Source: Lachnospiraceae bacterium (GTDB lineage Bacteria; Bacillota; Clostridia; Lachnospirales; Lachnospiraceae). Taken from it: DNA of 45,273 nucleotides. A program made the translations under genes and the position numbers. A model generated the notes under the pieces. The model made no database searches. It saw nothing but the letters and a program-made list of their open reading frames with translations, and was not told where the DNA came from. Numbering within the stretch: the first letter of the stretch is position 1; each line of letters opens with the position of its first letter. Shown one piece after another: positions 1-7,779 of the stretch. Location: positions 1-45,273 of the forward strand of contig JAILBX010000219.1 in assembly GCA_024680675.1 (NCBI GenBank), in the 5' to 3' direction.

Positions 1-1
1 G

Positions 2-853
2 GAAGTGGAAGAGGATACAGGAGATGCATCCCTTGATGATCCGGGAAATGAGGATGGTATCAAGGAAAAGGAAATGCTGGTCGTAAGCTTCGGAACAAGC
101 TATAATGATGCCCGAAGGCTTAATATAGGAGCTATAGAGGATGCCCTTGAAAAGGAATTTAAGGACTATAGCGTAAGAAGGGCCTTTACCAGTCAGATAA
201 TCATTGACCATATTAAGGATAGGGACAAGGTGACTATAGACAATGTAGATGAGGCACTTAAAAGGGCTTCTGATAATGGTGTGAAGGAGCTTGTGGTGGT
301 AGCCACTCACCTTATGAATGGCTTTGAATATAATGAGCTTGTGGAAAATATAGCAGAATATTCCGACGCCTTTGAAAAGGTAGCTATTTCAGAGCCCCTT
401 CTCACAAGTGATGAGGATTTTGAAAGGGTGATAGAGGCTGTAAAGAAAGCTACGGAAAAATATGATGATGGATCAAAGGCCATAGTATTTATGGGTCATG
501 GAACAGAAGCAGCTTCAAATGAGGTATACGGAAGGATCCAGAAGGCCTTTGATGAGGCTAAGATGGAAAATTATTATATAGGCACTGTGGAGGCAAGTCC
601 AAGTCTTGACGATGTCATAGCTCTTTTGAAGGATAAGGAATATAAGGAGATCGTATTACGACCTCTTATGGTTGTGGCAGGAGATCACGCAAATAATGAT
701 ATGGCCTCTGATGAGGAGGACTCCTGGAAATCTATTCTGACTAAGGAGGGATATGAGGTGGAAGCAGTCCTTGAGGGCCTTGGACAGCTTGAGGATATAC
801 GTAATATCTATATTGATCATGCAAAGGAAGCGGTAAGATCCATAGAAGAATAA
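2..853 (+). CDS. cbiK: CbiK-type anaerobic cobaltochelatase, probably exported (5' end outside window)
   Basis: The reading frame is open to the first base of the window, so the N-terminus is missing; the GTG at 5 is unlikely to be the true start. The chelatase domain begins at LVVSFGTSYNDA and shows the CbiK/HemH fold signatures: GHGTEA (His about 165 counted from the GTG), TVEAS (Glu about 196) and AGDHANNDM (His about 228). These match the metal-binding His/Glu/His of the CbiK family, which inserts Co2+ (in vitro also Fe2+) into sirohydrochlorin. About 23 acidic, Gly/Asp/Glu-rich residues precede the domain, whereas cytoplasmic CbiK starts almost directly with it. I infer a linker behind a lost signal or lipoprotein peptide. 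A transporter lipoprotein gene follows 18 bases downstream, which suggests a role in tetrapyrrole or metal uptake rather than only cobalamin synthesis. The family call is firm; the location is inference. Confidence 0.85.
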   Translation, partial: EVEEDTGDASLDDPGNEDGIKEKEMLVVSFGTSYNDARRLNIGAIEDALEKEFKDYSVRRAFTSQIIIDHIKDRDKVTIDNVDEALKRASDNGVKELVVVATHLMNGFEYNELVENIAEYSDAFEKVAISEPLLTSDEDFERVIEAVKKATEKYDDGSKAIVFMGHGTEAASNEVYGRIQKAFDEAKMENYYIGTVEASPSLDDVIALLKDKEYKEIVLRPLMVVAGDHANNDMASDEEDSWKSILTKEGYEVEAVLEGLGQLEDIRNIYIDHAKEAVRSIEE

Positions 854-871
854 AGAAAGGGTCATTTGTAT

Positions 872-2887
872 ATGTTAAAAAAAACAATAAAAAAGAGTCT
901 GATCCTTGCAGCCTCCCTGGTAATACTGGGGGGCTGTTCTTACGTTGATACAGTAAATGGGCCTGCAGATACTCCTGATGAAAAGAATGAGGATATGGAA
1001 AAGCCTGAAAAAACCGTGGCAGAGGCAGAGGATATGGCTGAGGCTGTCATACTTGATACAGAGGGCCTGAAGCCTGTATACAGCGAGTCCCTTAATGAGG
1101 GAGAGTATGATATAGAGGTTGATTCCTCCTCCTCTATGTTCAGGATAACAAAGGCCAGGCTTAAGGTCAGTCAGGGGAAAATGACAGTGACAATGACCAT
1201 GGGTGGCAAGGGCTATCTTTATCTTTATCCGGGGACAGGAGAAGAAGCAAGCAAGGCAGATAAGGAGAGCTATATAGCCTTTTTGGAGGATGAAGAGGGA
1301 AATCATACCTTTACTGTTCCCATAGAGGCTCTTGACAGGGAAGAGGCCTTTGCAGCCTTTAGCAAAAAGAAGGAGCTGTGGTATGACAGGATCCTTGTAT
1401 TTAGATCAGATTCTCTGGATCAGGAGGCCTTTAAAAAGGGAGTTTTAAAGACCCCGGAGGAATTAGGACTGGAGGATGGGGAATATAGCGTTGAGGTCAG
1501 CCTGAAGGGAGGCTCGGGTAAGGCTTCAATTACTTCTCCTACGGAGCTTTTTGTGTCTGAGGGAAGGTGCTTTGCAAAAATAGAATGGAGCAGTAAAAAC
1601 TATGATTATATGATAGTGGAGGGTGAAAAGCTCTACAATGAGAATGAAGGAGGAAACTCGCTTTTTACCATTCCCGTAAGCTATTTTGATAAGGAAATGA
1701 AAGTGACCGCAGATACCCTTGCTATGAGCAAGGCTCACGAAATAGATTACAGCCTTCTTTTTTTGTCGGATACAATAAAGGAAGGGGGGACTCTTGAGAA
1801 TGTGGGAGCTTTATCTCCCACAAAGGAAGCTGAGGATGAAAAAAAGATAAATAAGGCTCAGGATTCTCTTATAAAGTATTCGGAAAAATTTGATATGCTA
1901 AGGACAAAAGAAGGAAATTTTTATGTGGATATTTTTGACGATAAAAGCATTTTGATCTTAAAGAAGGACAATAAAGAGGATGGGGATATTAAGGCCGATA
2001 TCACCATAAGAGAAGGGGAGGGGGATATTTATCTTGCTTCATCCTCCGTAATGGATTTTTTCAGGGAGCTTTCAAATCTTTCTCTGGTATCTATGACAAG
2101 TACAAGATCAGAGGACTGGAGCATGCCAAAGGTGGCAGAAATGGTTGATAAAGGAGATATCAAATATGTGGGTAAGTACAGTGCTCCCGACTATGAGCTC
2201 CTTATAAGTAATGGATGTAAGCTTGCAGTGGAAAATACCATGATATATCATAATCCCGAGGTTAAGGAAAACCTAGAGAAGCTTGGGATAGATGTTTTAG
2301 TGGAAAGGTCAAGCTATGAAAGAGCTCCACTTGGAAGGCTTGAATGGATAAAGCTTTACGGAGCCCTTACAGGCTCCTATGAAAAAGCAGAGGCTTTCTT
2401 TGAAAAAAGTGTTGAGGAGCTATCCGATATAAAAAATACTGTCAGTAAAAAAAAGAAGGTGATCTGTTTTTCTGTTAATGAAAAGGGCATTGTAAATATA
2501 AAGCTGCCTAATGATTACCTCTCAGCCCTGATAGAAATGGCGGGGGGAGATAATCCCTTTAAGGAGCTTGTGGATGAGGACAGCGATAAGACCGGCATGA
2601 ACATAGAAATGGAAAGCTTTTTTGAAGAGGCTAAGGATGCAGATATACTCATTTATAACAGTACCATAGAAGGAGAAATAGATACTCTTAAGGAGCTTTA
2701 TGACAGGGGAGAGATCTTTAAGGAGATGAAGGCATGTAAGGAGGGCAGGGTTTACTGTATGGTAAATGATGTTTTTCAACAGCCCACCATAATGACAAAG
2801 CTTGTAAAGGACTTCTCTCTTATTATGGATGAGAAGGATATAAAAGAGGGAGATAAATTAAATTACCTTAGGAAGCTGTCATCCTGA
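872..2887 (+). CDS. Surface lipoprotein: tandem beta-rich repeats plus ABC solute-binding domain
   Basis: About 671 residues. I chose ATG 872 over the in-frame TTG at 866 because the AAAGG ribosome binding site is then about 10 bases upstream. The N-terminus is a lipoprotein signal peptide ending in the lipobox LGGC (Cys22), followed by an acidic linker. Two related domains follow, about residues 75-182 and 200-302. Both share the plan GEY-x-V/I-EV, a Ser/Thr-rich strand, an aromatic Tyr pair, F/TIPV and a closing LLF/LVF strand; they resemble NEAT-like surface ligand-binding modules, but the exact family is uncertain. From about residue 345 there is a class III periplasmic-binding domain of BtuF/FepB type (VENTMIYHNPEVKENLEKLG, then RLEWIKLYGAL). 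It probably captures heme, a corrinoid or a siderophore and passes it to the permease and ATPase encoded just downstream. Confidence 0.85.
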   Translation: MLKKTIKKSLILAASLVILGGCSYVDTVNGPADTPDEKNEDMEKPEKTVAEAEDMAEAVILDTEGLKPVYSESLNEGEYDIEVDSSSSMFRITKARLKVSQGKMTVTMTMGGKGYLYLYPGTGEEASKADKESYIAFLEDEEGNHTFTVPIEALDREEAFAAFSKKKELWYDRILVFRSDSLDQEAFKKGVLKTPEELGLEDGEYSVEVSLKGGSGKASITSPTELFVSEGRCFAKIEWSSKNYDYMIVEGEKLYNENEGGNSLFTIPVSYFDKEMKVTADTLAMSKAHEIDYSLLFLSDTIKEGGTLENVGALSPTKEAEDEKKINKAQDSLIKYSEKFDMLRTKEGNFYVDIFDDKSILILKKDNKEDGDIKADITIREGEGDIYLASSSVMDFFRELSNLSLVSMTSTRSEDWSMPKVAEMVDKGDIKYVGKYSAPDYELLISNGCKLAVENTMIYHNPEVKENLEKLGIDVLVERSSYERAPLGRLEWIKLYGALTGSYEKAEAFFEKSVEELSDIKNTVSKKKKVICFSVNEKGIVNIKLPNDYLSALIEMAGGDNPFKELVDEDSDKTGMNIEMESFFEEAKDADILIYNSTIEGEIDTLKELYDRGEIFKEMKACKEGRVYCMVNDVFQQPTIMTKLVKDFSLIMDEKDIKEGDKLNYLRKLSS

Positions 2888-2930
2888 AAATATACAGTTT
2901 ACAAAGACCGATCAGAGAGGAAGAGAAAAA

Positions 2931-3953
2931 TTGGATCTAAAGAGAAAAAAGAGAAGCATTTTTGCTTTCTTTTTACTGACCCTTATACTGCTTTTTTTAT
3001 TTATATTGAACCTGATAAGCGGAAGCAGCTCCATAGGAGCAGGAGATATTTTAAAGCTTATATTTAACACTCTTAAGGATCAGTCAGACTATAATATAAT
3101 ATTTATGATAAGGCTTCCGAGGATATTAAGCGGCCTCTTGCTTGGGGGAGCTCTTTCGGTTTCCGGATTTCTGCTTCAGACCTATTTTTCCAATCCCATT
3201 GCAGGCCCCTTTGTTTTGGGAGTATCCTCCGGAGCAAAGCTTGCTGTGGCCATAGCCCTGGTTTTCAGCCTGGAGGCGGGAATACATATAAGCTCCTTGG
3301 GGGTAATTTTGGCGGCTTTTTTAGGCTCATCCCTTACCATATTGGTCATTCTTGCAGTTGCAAGATATACAAGGCAGGCCTCCCTTCTTATTATCTGTGG
3401 GATCATGACAGGCTATCTTTGCAATGCTGTAACAGAGCTTATCATTAATTTTGCCGATGATTCCAACATAGTAAACCTCCATAACTGGACCATGGGAAGC
3501 TTTTCCGGAATAAATATGTCTAACGTGCTCATTATTTTTACGGGAGTTACAATCCTTTTTATTATGACCATGCTTCTTTCAAAGCCCATAGCTGCCCTGG
3601 CTCTTTCGGAGGAGTATGCTCTTTTACTGGGAGTAAATATAAAGGCTTTAAAGCTACTTATCATATTGATAGCAAGTATGCTTTCGGCTATTGTTACCGC
3701 CTTTGCAGGCCCAATTGCCTTTGTGGGAATAGCCTCCCCCTGGATTATGAGGTATCTTTTTAAAACAGAAAAGCCCTTGATTATGATACCTGCCTGCTTT
3801 ATGGGGGGAAGCATATTCTGTCTTTTTTCGGATCTTCTTGCAAGAACCTTATTTGCGCCGAATGAACTCAGCATAAGCACTATTACCTCTCTTTTTGGAG
3901 CACCGGTGGTCATAGCTATACTTATAAGCAGGAAGAGCAGAAGGAGGCTTTAG
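2931..3953 (+). CDS. FecCD/BtuC-family ABC transporter permease
   Basis: 340 residues, the usual length for the FecCD family of iron-siderophore, heme and cobalamin permeases. It starts at TTG with a GAGAGGAAGAG ribosome binding site immediately upstream. The sequence is almost entirely hydrophobic segments, about nine or ten helices. Family hallmarks include RLPRILSGLLLGGALSVSG near residue 65 and the GPIAFVG loop near residue 260 that contacts the ATPase. It would form the membrane channel for the substrate delivered by the preceding lipoprotein. The gene ends exactly where the ATPase gene begins, so the two are cotranscribed. The sequence alone does not distinguish iron chelates from corrinoids. 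Confidence 0.92.
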   Translation: MDLKRKKRSIFAFFLLTLILLFLFILNLISGSSSIGAGDILKLIFNTLKDQSDYNIIFMIRLPRILSGLLLGGALSVSGFLLQTYFSNPIAGPFVLGVSSGAKLAVAIALVFSLEAGIHISSLGVILAAFLGSSLTILVILAVARYTRQASLLIICGIMTGYLCNAVTELIINFADDSNIVNLHNWTMGSFSGINMSNVLIIFTGVTILFIMTMLLSKPIAALALSEEYALLLGVNIKALKLLIILIASMLSAIVTAFAGPIAFVGIASPWIMRYLFKTEKPLIMIPACFMGGSIFCLFSDLLARTLFAPNELSISTITSLFGAPVVIAILISRKSRRRL

Positions 3954-4694
3954 GTGGAAGAAGAAAAAAGGATGATCCTTGAGCTTGAAAAGCTGGCAAT
4001 AGGCTACGGAAAAAGAAAAAAGCCTCTTATAGAGGATATAGACCTTAAGGTAAGGGAGGGGGAGATAATCAGCCTTCTTGGTCAAAACGGTGTTGGAAAA
4101 TCCACCTTTATATACACCCTTTCCGGTATTACAAGAGCCCTTAAGGGCAGTATAGTGCTCTACGGAAAGGATATGTTAAAGCTTTCTCCAAAAGAGCTTT
4201 CCAAAAATATGGCTGCCCTTCTTACCAGGCGTCCGGAAACGGAATGGATGACCGTAAGGGAAATGGTTGAAATGGGAAGGTATCCCTATACGGGAAGGCT
4301 TGGAAGATTAGGGGATAGAGATAAGGAGATAGTTTCAGACCTTATAAATGAGCTTGAACTAAATGAGCTTGAGGATAAGCTCTTTTACAGGCTAAGTGAC
4401 GGTCAGAAGCAAAGAGTTATGCTGGCTAAGGCTCTTTGTCAGGAACCAAAGCTTCTTCTTTTGGATGAACCCGCAGGCTTTTTGGACATAAAATACAAAA
4501 TAGAAATGACAAGGCTGTTAAAGAGGCTGGCCAGGGAAAAGAATATAGCTATTATAGCGGCCATACATGAACTGGATATAGCAAAGGAAATATCTGATCA
4601 TGTCCTATGCTTTAAGGACAAAAAAACAGTATTTTTTGAGAAGGGAGAGGATGCTTTTCAAAAGGAAAATATAGACTGGCTTTTTGATATTTAA
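3954..4694 (+). CDS. FecE/BtuD-type ABC transporter ATPase
   Basis: 246 residues, starting at GTG directly after the TAG stop of the permease. It shows Walker A GQNGVGKST (about residues 43-51), the signature LSDGQKQR, Walker B LLLLDEP and the switch His in AAIHELD. It supplies ATP hydrolysis for import through the FecCD-type permease. The neighbouring chelatase and solute-binding lipoprotein suggest a complete uptake module. The signature motif is LSDGQ instead of the canonical LSGGQ, a common variant in FepC/FecE proteins. No obvious terminator follows; the next promoter begins within about 12 bases of the stop codon. Confidence 0.92.
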   Translation: MEEEKRMILELEKLAIGYGKRKKPLIEDIDLKVREGEIISLLGQNGVGKSTFIYTLSGITRALKGSIVLYGKDMLKLSPKELSKNMAALLTRRPETEWMTVREMVEMGRYPYTGRLGRLGDRDKEIVSDLINELELNELEDKLFYRLSDGQKQRVMLAKALCQEPKLLLLDEPAGFLDIKYKIEMTRLLKRLAREKNIAIIAAIHELDIAKEISDHVLCFKDKKTVFFEKGEDAFQKENIDWLFDI

Positions 4695-4705
4695 AGCTTC
4701 TGTGA

Positions 4706-4734
4706 TTGACAAGCTCCATAGGGGGACTTATAAT
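4706..4734 (+). promoter_or_regulatory. Consensus sigma-A promoter of the fur-znuCB operon
   Basis: TTGACA at 4706-4711 and TATAAT at 4729-4734 are separated by exactly 17 bases, a perfect match to both boxes. It lies between the stop of the upstream ATPase gene and the Fur-family gene, so the regulator and zinc-type transporter genes have their own start site, predicted near 4741. Confidence 0.9.
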
Positions 4735-4735
4735 C

Positions 4736-4750
4736 TGATAATAATTATCA
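4736..4750. promoter_or_regulatory. Perfect 7-1-7 Fur-type operator
   Basis: TGATAATAATTATCA is a perfect 7-1-7 inverted repeat, identical to the TGATAATnATTATCA core known for Bacillus Fur boxes. It begins two bases after the -10 box and covers the predicted start site, so a bound repressor would block transcription. The most likely ligand is the regulator encoded immediately downstream, giving autoregulation. Related Zur and PerR boxes differ from this core, so the site argues for iron-type recognition, although the downstream transporter looks zinc/manganese-like. Confidence 0.88.
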
Positions 4751-4797
4751 TATTCATTTTGGATGTGTTCAGGTTAAAAATATTAAAAGAGGTTCTT

Positions 4798-5253
4798 ATG
4801 GCGGCATATAAAACAAAACAGAGGGATGAGCTAATCGACTATTTTGCAAAGCTGGGGGGTAAGCATACCACAGCAATCGAGGTCTGTAACGGGCTTAAGG
4901 CAAGAGGCAGCAGCATAGGACTTGCAACGGTCTACAGACAGCTGGAAAAACTGGTTGATGAAGGAATAGTAAAAAAATACTTTATAGATGAGGGCAGCAG
5001 TGCCTGCTTTGAATATGTCAAGGATGGAGAAGGTGATCCTTACCCATCCTGTTTTCATTTGAAGTGTGAAAAATGCAATAAACTTATTCATCTGGATTGT
5101 GATGAGATAAAAAACCTTGAAGAGCACATAAGCAGGCATCATGGTTTTGTGGTGGATCCCATGAGAACTGTTTTTTACGGCCTTTGCATGGAATGTGCAA
5201 CAGGGCTTTCAAAGGAGACTGAAGGGTCCCATGATGGGGAGGCTTTAAAGTAA
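4798..5253 (+). CDS. Fur-family metal-responsive repressor
   Basis: 151 residues from ATG 4798, which follows an AAAAGAGG ribosome binding site; the open frame extends further upstream but would run across the promoter and operator. The N-terminal winged helix contains IGLATVYRQLEKLVDEGIV, typical of Fur/Zur/PerR recognition helices. The C-terminal half carries the CEKC and CMEC pairs that form the structural zinc site, and the His-rich HISRHHGF segment near the regulatory metal site. It would repress its own operon, and perhaps others, when metal is plentiful. The znuCB genes that follow suggest Zur, while the operator matches the Fur consensus, so I leave the subtype open. Its stop overlaps the start of the next gene (TAATG). 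Confidence 0.93.
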   Translation: MAAYKTKQRDELIDYFAKLGGKHTTAIEVCNGLKARGSSIGLATVYRQLEKLVDEGIVKKYFIDEGSSACFEYVKDGEGDPYPSCFHLKCEKCNKLIHLDCDEIKNLEEHISRHHGFVVDPMRTVFYGLCMECATGLSKETEGSHDGEALK

Positions 5254-5975
5254 TGGCACTTATATCTTGCAGAGATCTTAAATTGGGATATGAAAACAGC
5301 ATAATAGTAGATGGTCTGAACTTTAGTGTTAATAGTAATGACTATCTTTGTATAGTGGGAGAAAACGGCTCCGGAAAGTCAACCCTTATGAAGACCATAC
5401 TCCATCTTATGCCGGCTCTTGGAGGAAGTATAGAATACGGAGATGGTTTAAAGGCTACGGAAATAGGATATCTGCCCCAGCAGACCCAGGTTCAGAGGGA
5501 TTTTCCTGCTTCGGTCTATGAAATAGTTCTTTCCGGAAGACAAAGCTACTTAAAAAACCGTTTTTTTTATAGCAAGGAAGACAAGAAGAACGCCCTCTTC
5601 AATATGGAGAGAATGGGGATAGCTGCTCTTAAGGACAGATGCTACAGGGAGCTGTCAGGCGGACAGCAGCAGAGAGTCCTTCTTGCAAGAGCCCTTTGTG
5701 CAACAGTAAAAATGCTTGTGCTTGACGAGCCTACAGCAGGTTTGGATCCTCTGGTTACGGTTGAGCTTTATGAACTGATAAAAAGACTGAATAAGGAAAG
5801 TAAGATAGCCATTATTATGGTATCTCATGATATAGGGGCTTCGGTGAAATACGCAAGTCATATACTTCATATTTCCGACAAATGCGTATTTGCCACAAGA
5901 GATGAGTATGTAAAGTCCTACAAAGCTAATGTTTCCAATGAGGAGGAAGCTTCAGATAAGGGGGAGGAGCTATGA
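5253..5975 (+). CDS. znuC: ZnuC-like metal ABC transporter ATPase
   Basis: 240 residues with Walker A GENGSGKST, signature LSGGQQQR, Walker B MLVLDEPTAG and the switch His in MVSHD. The sequence resembles the ATPases of ABC-3 family zinc/manganese importers (ZnuC, AdcC, MntB). It overlaps the regulator gene by one base and the permease gene by four, so translation of the three is probably coupled. It should act on the cytoplasmic face with the permease encoded next. Whether the metal is zinc, manganese or iron cannot be read from the ATPase. Confidence 0.9.
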   Translation: MALISCRDLKLGYENSIIVDGLNFSVNSNDYLCIVGENGSGKSTLMKTILHLMPALGGSIEYGDGLKATEIGYLPQQTQVQRDFPASVYEIVLSGRQSYLKNRFFYSKEDKKNALFNMERMGIAALKDRCYRELSGGQQQRVLLARALCATVKMLVLDEPTAGLDPLVTVELYELIKRLNKESKIAIIMVSHDIGASVKYASHILHISDKCVFATRDEYVKSYKANVSNEEEASDKGEEL

Positions 5976-6817
5976 GTGAAATGTTTGATAAGCTTATATT
6001 ATACTTTCAATATCCCTTTGTCAGATATGCTTTTATTGTGGGAGTCTTAATTGCGCTTTCTTCCTCCCTTTTGGGAGTTACACTGGTACTTAAAAGATTT
6101 TCCTTTATAGGAGACGGTCTTTCCCATGTGGCCTTTGGAGCAATAGCCATTGCTTCGGTCCTTAAGCTGTCCAATAATATGCTTTTGGTCTTTCCGATAA
6201 CCATAGTAAGCGCCATCCTTTTATTAAGAACAGGACAGAATGCAAAGATAAAGGGGGATGCGGCGGTAGCTATGATCTCAGTGGGAGCTTTGGCCATAGG
6301 CTACCTTCTTATGAATGTATTTTCAACCTCATCAAATCTGTCGGGAGATGTATGTACCACCCTTTTTGGTTCCACTTCCATACTTACCCTGAGTAAAACA
6401 GATGTGATCCTTTGCGCAATACTTTCAGCCATAGTCCTTTTTGCCTTTATATTCTTTTATAACAGGATATTTGCGGTAACCTTTGATGAGAACTTTGCAA
6501 AGGCTGTGGGAACAAAGGCGGATCTCTACAACCTTATGATAGCTGTGATAATAGCTGTTATAATAGTACTTGCAATGAATCTTGTGGGTTCCCTGCTCAT
6601 ATCGGCGCTGGTAATATTTCCCGCCCTGTCGGCCATGAGGGTCTTTAAGAGCTTCAGGTCCGTAACCATATGCTCGGCAGTAAGCTCAGTGATATGTGCG
6701 GCCCTTGGCATACTTATATCAATCCTTATGGGAACTCCTGTGGGCTCAACCATAGTAGCCATAGATATAATTGTTTTTTTCATTTTCTTTATGATCGATC
6801 TTATAAGGAGCAGATAG
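5972..6817 (+). CDS. znuB: ZnuB-like metal ABC transporter permease (ABC-3 family)
   Basis: 281 residues, with an ATG overlapping the znuC stop (ATGA). About eight hydrophobic segments are visible, with the ABC-3 family signature LKRFSFIGDGLSHVAFGAIA near residue 40 and LLISALVIFPALSAM near residue 210. The family imports zinc or manganese with ZnuC. No solute-binding protein gene (znuA) lies in this operon or anywhere in the window, so the binding protein must be encoded elsewhere. The gene is followed by a 222-base non-coding stretch that ends in a hairpin. Confidence 0.92.
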   Translation: MSEMFDKLILYFQYPFVRYAFIVGVLIALSSSLLGVTLVLKRFSFIGDGLSHVAFGAIAIASVLKLSNNMLLVFPITIVSAILLLRTGQNAKIKGDAAVAMISVGALAIGYLLMNVFSTSSNLSGDVCTTLFGSTSILTLSKTDVILCAILSAIVLFAFIFFYNRIFAVTFDENFAKAVGTKADLYNLMIAVIIAVIIVLAMNLVGSLLISALVIFPALSAMRVFKSFRSVTICSAVSSVICAALGILISILMGTPVGSTIVAIDIIVFFIFFMIDLIRSR

Positions 6818-6970
6818 CATGATATAAAATTTGAGACCTTATGAGAGGCGTTTAAACAGACTAAGGAGCCTTACGTTCACATTTTTTTCATAAAATGAAC
6901 ATAATTTAAAGATAATTGACTGATATTGTAGATAAAACGATTTAAGATACTTAAGTCCTTTATCAGTCAT

Positions 6971-7017
6971 AAAAAGATCGGTTTGGACTTTCAGGTTTTG
7001 AATCGATCTTTTTTTAC
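6971..7017 (+). terminator. Hairpin with T-run upstream of the VTC gene
   Basis: AAAAAGATCG (6971-6980) pairs perfectly with CGATCTTTTT (7004-7013) around a 23-base loop, and the 3' arm runs into a T-tract. It probably terminates the fur-znuCB transcript. It ends only about 25 bases before the VTC gene start, so it could instead act as an attenuator if transcription begins upstream. The rest of 6818-7039 is AT-rich and shows no convincing gene or promoter. Confidence 0.65.
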
Positions 7018-7039
7018 TAAATATGTAAGGGAGAAGAAA

Positions 7040-7726
7040 ATGGGCAAGGATAATAAGCATTACAGACATGAATGGAAGCATGAGATATCCTATGGAGATC
7101 TTTTGACCATAAGGACAAGGATGAAAGCCATAGCAAGACCTGATCCCCATGCAAAGGAGGGAAGCTATCTGATCCGAAGCCTTTATTTTGACAATATTTA
7201 CGACAAGGCCCTGAGAGAGAAGGTGGATGGAGTAAATATGAGGGAAAAGTTCAGAATAAGGCTTTACAATCTTGATCCCTCACTTATACATCTTGAAAAG
7301 AAGAGTAAGCTTAACGGTTTAGGGACTAAATACAGCGCCGATTTAAGCAAAGAGGAAGCTGAGAGGATCATTAAAGGAGATATCGAATGGATGCTTGAAA
7401 GCGAAAGGCCTTTATTAAAGGAGCTTTACTGTAAAATGAACTTTCAGGGGCTTTTGCCAAAGACCATAGTTGATTATACAAGAGAGCCCTTTATCTTTCC
7501 GGCGGGAAATGTAAGGGTCACTCTGGATTATAATATAAGGACCGGTATGTTGAAAACTGATCTTCTTGATCCTGACTGTGTAACGGTAGCTGCAGGAAGG
7601 GAGGCAATAGTCCTGGAGGTAAAATGGGATGAATATCTGCCGGACATAATAAGGGATGCAGTGCAGCTTAAAGGAGTAAGAGTTTCTGCCTTTTCAAAAT
7701 ATGCTCATTGCAGAGTATACGGATAA
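7040..7726 (+). CDS. VTC-domain (polyphosphate polymerase-like) protein
   Basis: 228 residues from ATG 7040, preceded by AAGGGAGAAG; an in-frame TTG at 6983 lies inside the hairpin and is not credible. The protein is essentially one VTC domain, the triphosphate-tunnel fold whose eukaryotic member Vtc4 makes polyphosphate from ATP. The alternating charged strands expected to line the tunnel are visible: HEWKHEI at the start, YLIRSLYFDN, EKFRIRLYN, HLEKKSK, RVTLDYNIRT, VLEVKWDEY and the closing FSKYAHCRVYG. There is no transmembrane segment. The next two genes, a membrane protein and a surface beta-helix protein, suggest that the product acts at the membrane. Domain assignment is good; that it makes polyphosphate is inference. 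Confidence 0.87.
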   Translation: MGKDNKHYRHEWKHEISYGDLLTIRTRMKAIARPDPHAKEGSYLIRSLYFDNIYDKALREKVDGVNMREKFRIRLYNLDPSLIHLEKKSKLNGLGTKYSADLSKEEAERIIKGDIEWMLESERPLLKELYCKMNFQGLLPKTIVDYTREPFIFPAGNVRVTLDYNIRTGMLKTDLLDPDCVTVAAGREAIVLEVKWDEYLPDIIRDAVQLKGVRVSAFSKYAHCRVYG

Positions 7727-7779
7727 AAAATATACAATAAAAGAGACGCTTTTTAAGAAGCGCCCATAAGGAGGAAAAA

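Noticed and set aside
3413-3913. 166-residue minus-strand open frame inside the permease gene
   Set aside because: It is antisense to a clear FecCD permease, its composition mirrors the hydrophobic codons of that gene, and no ribosome binding site precedes it.
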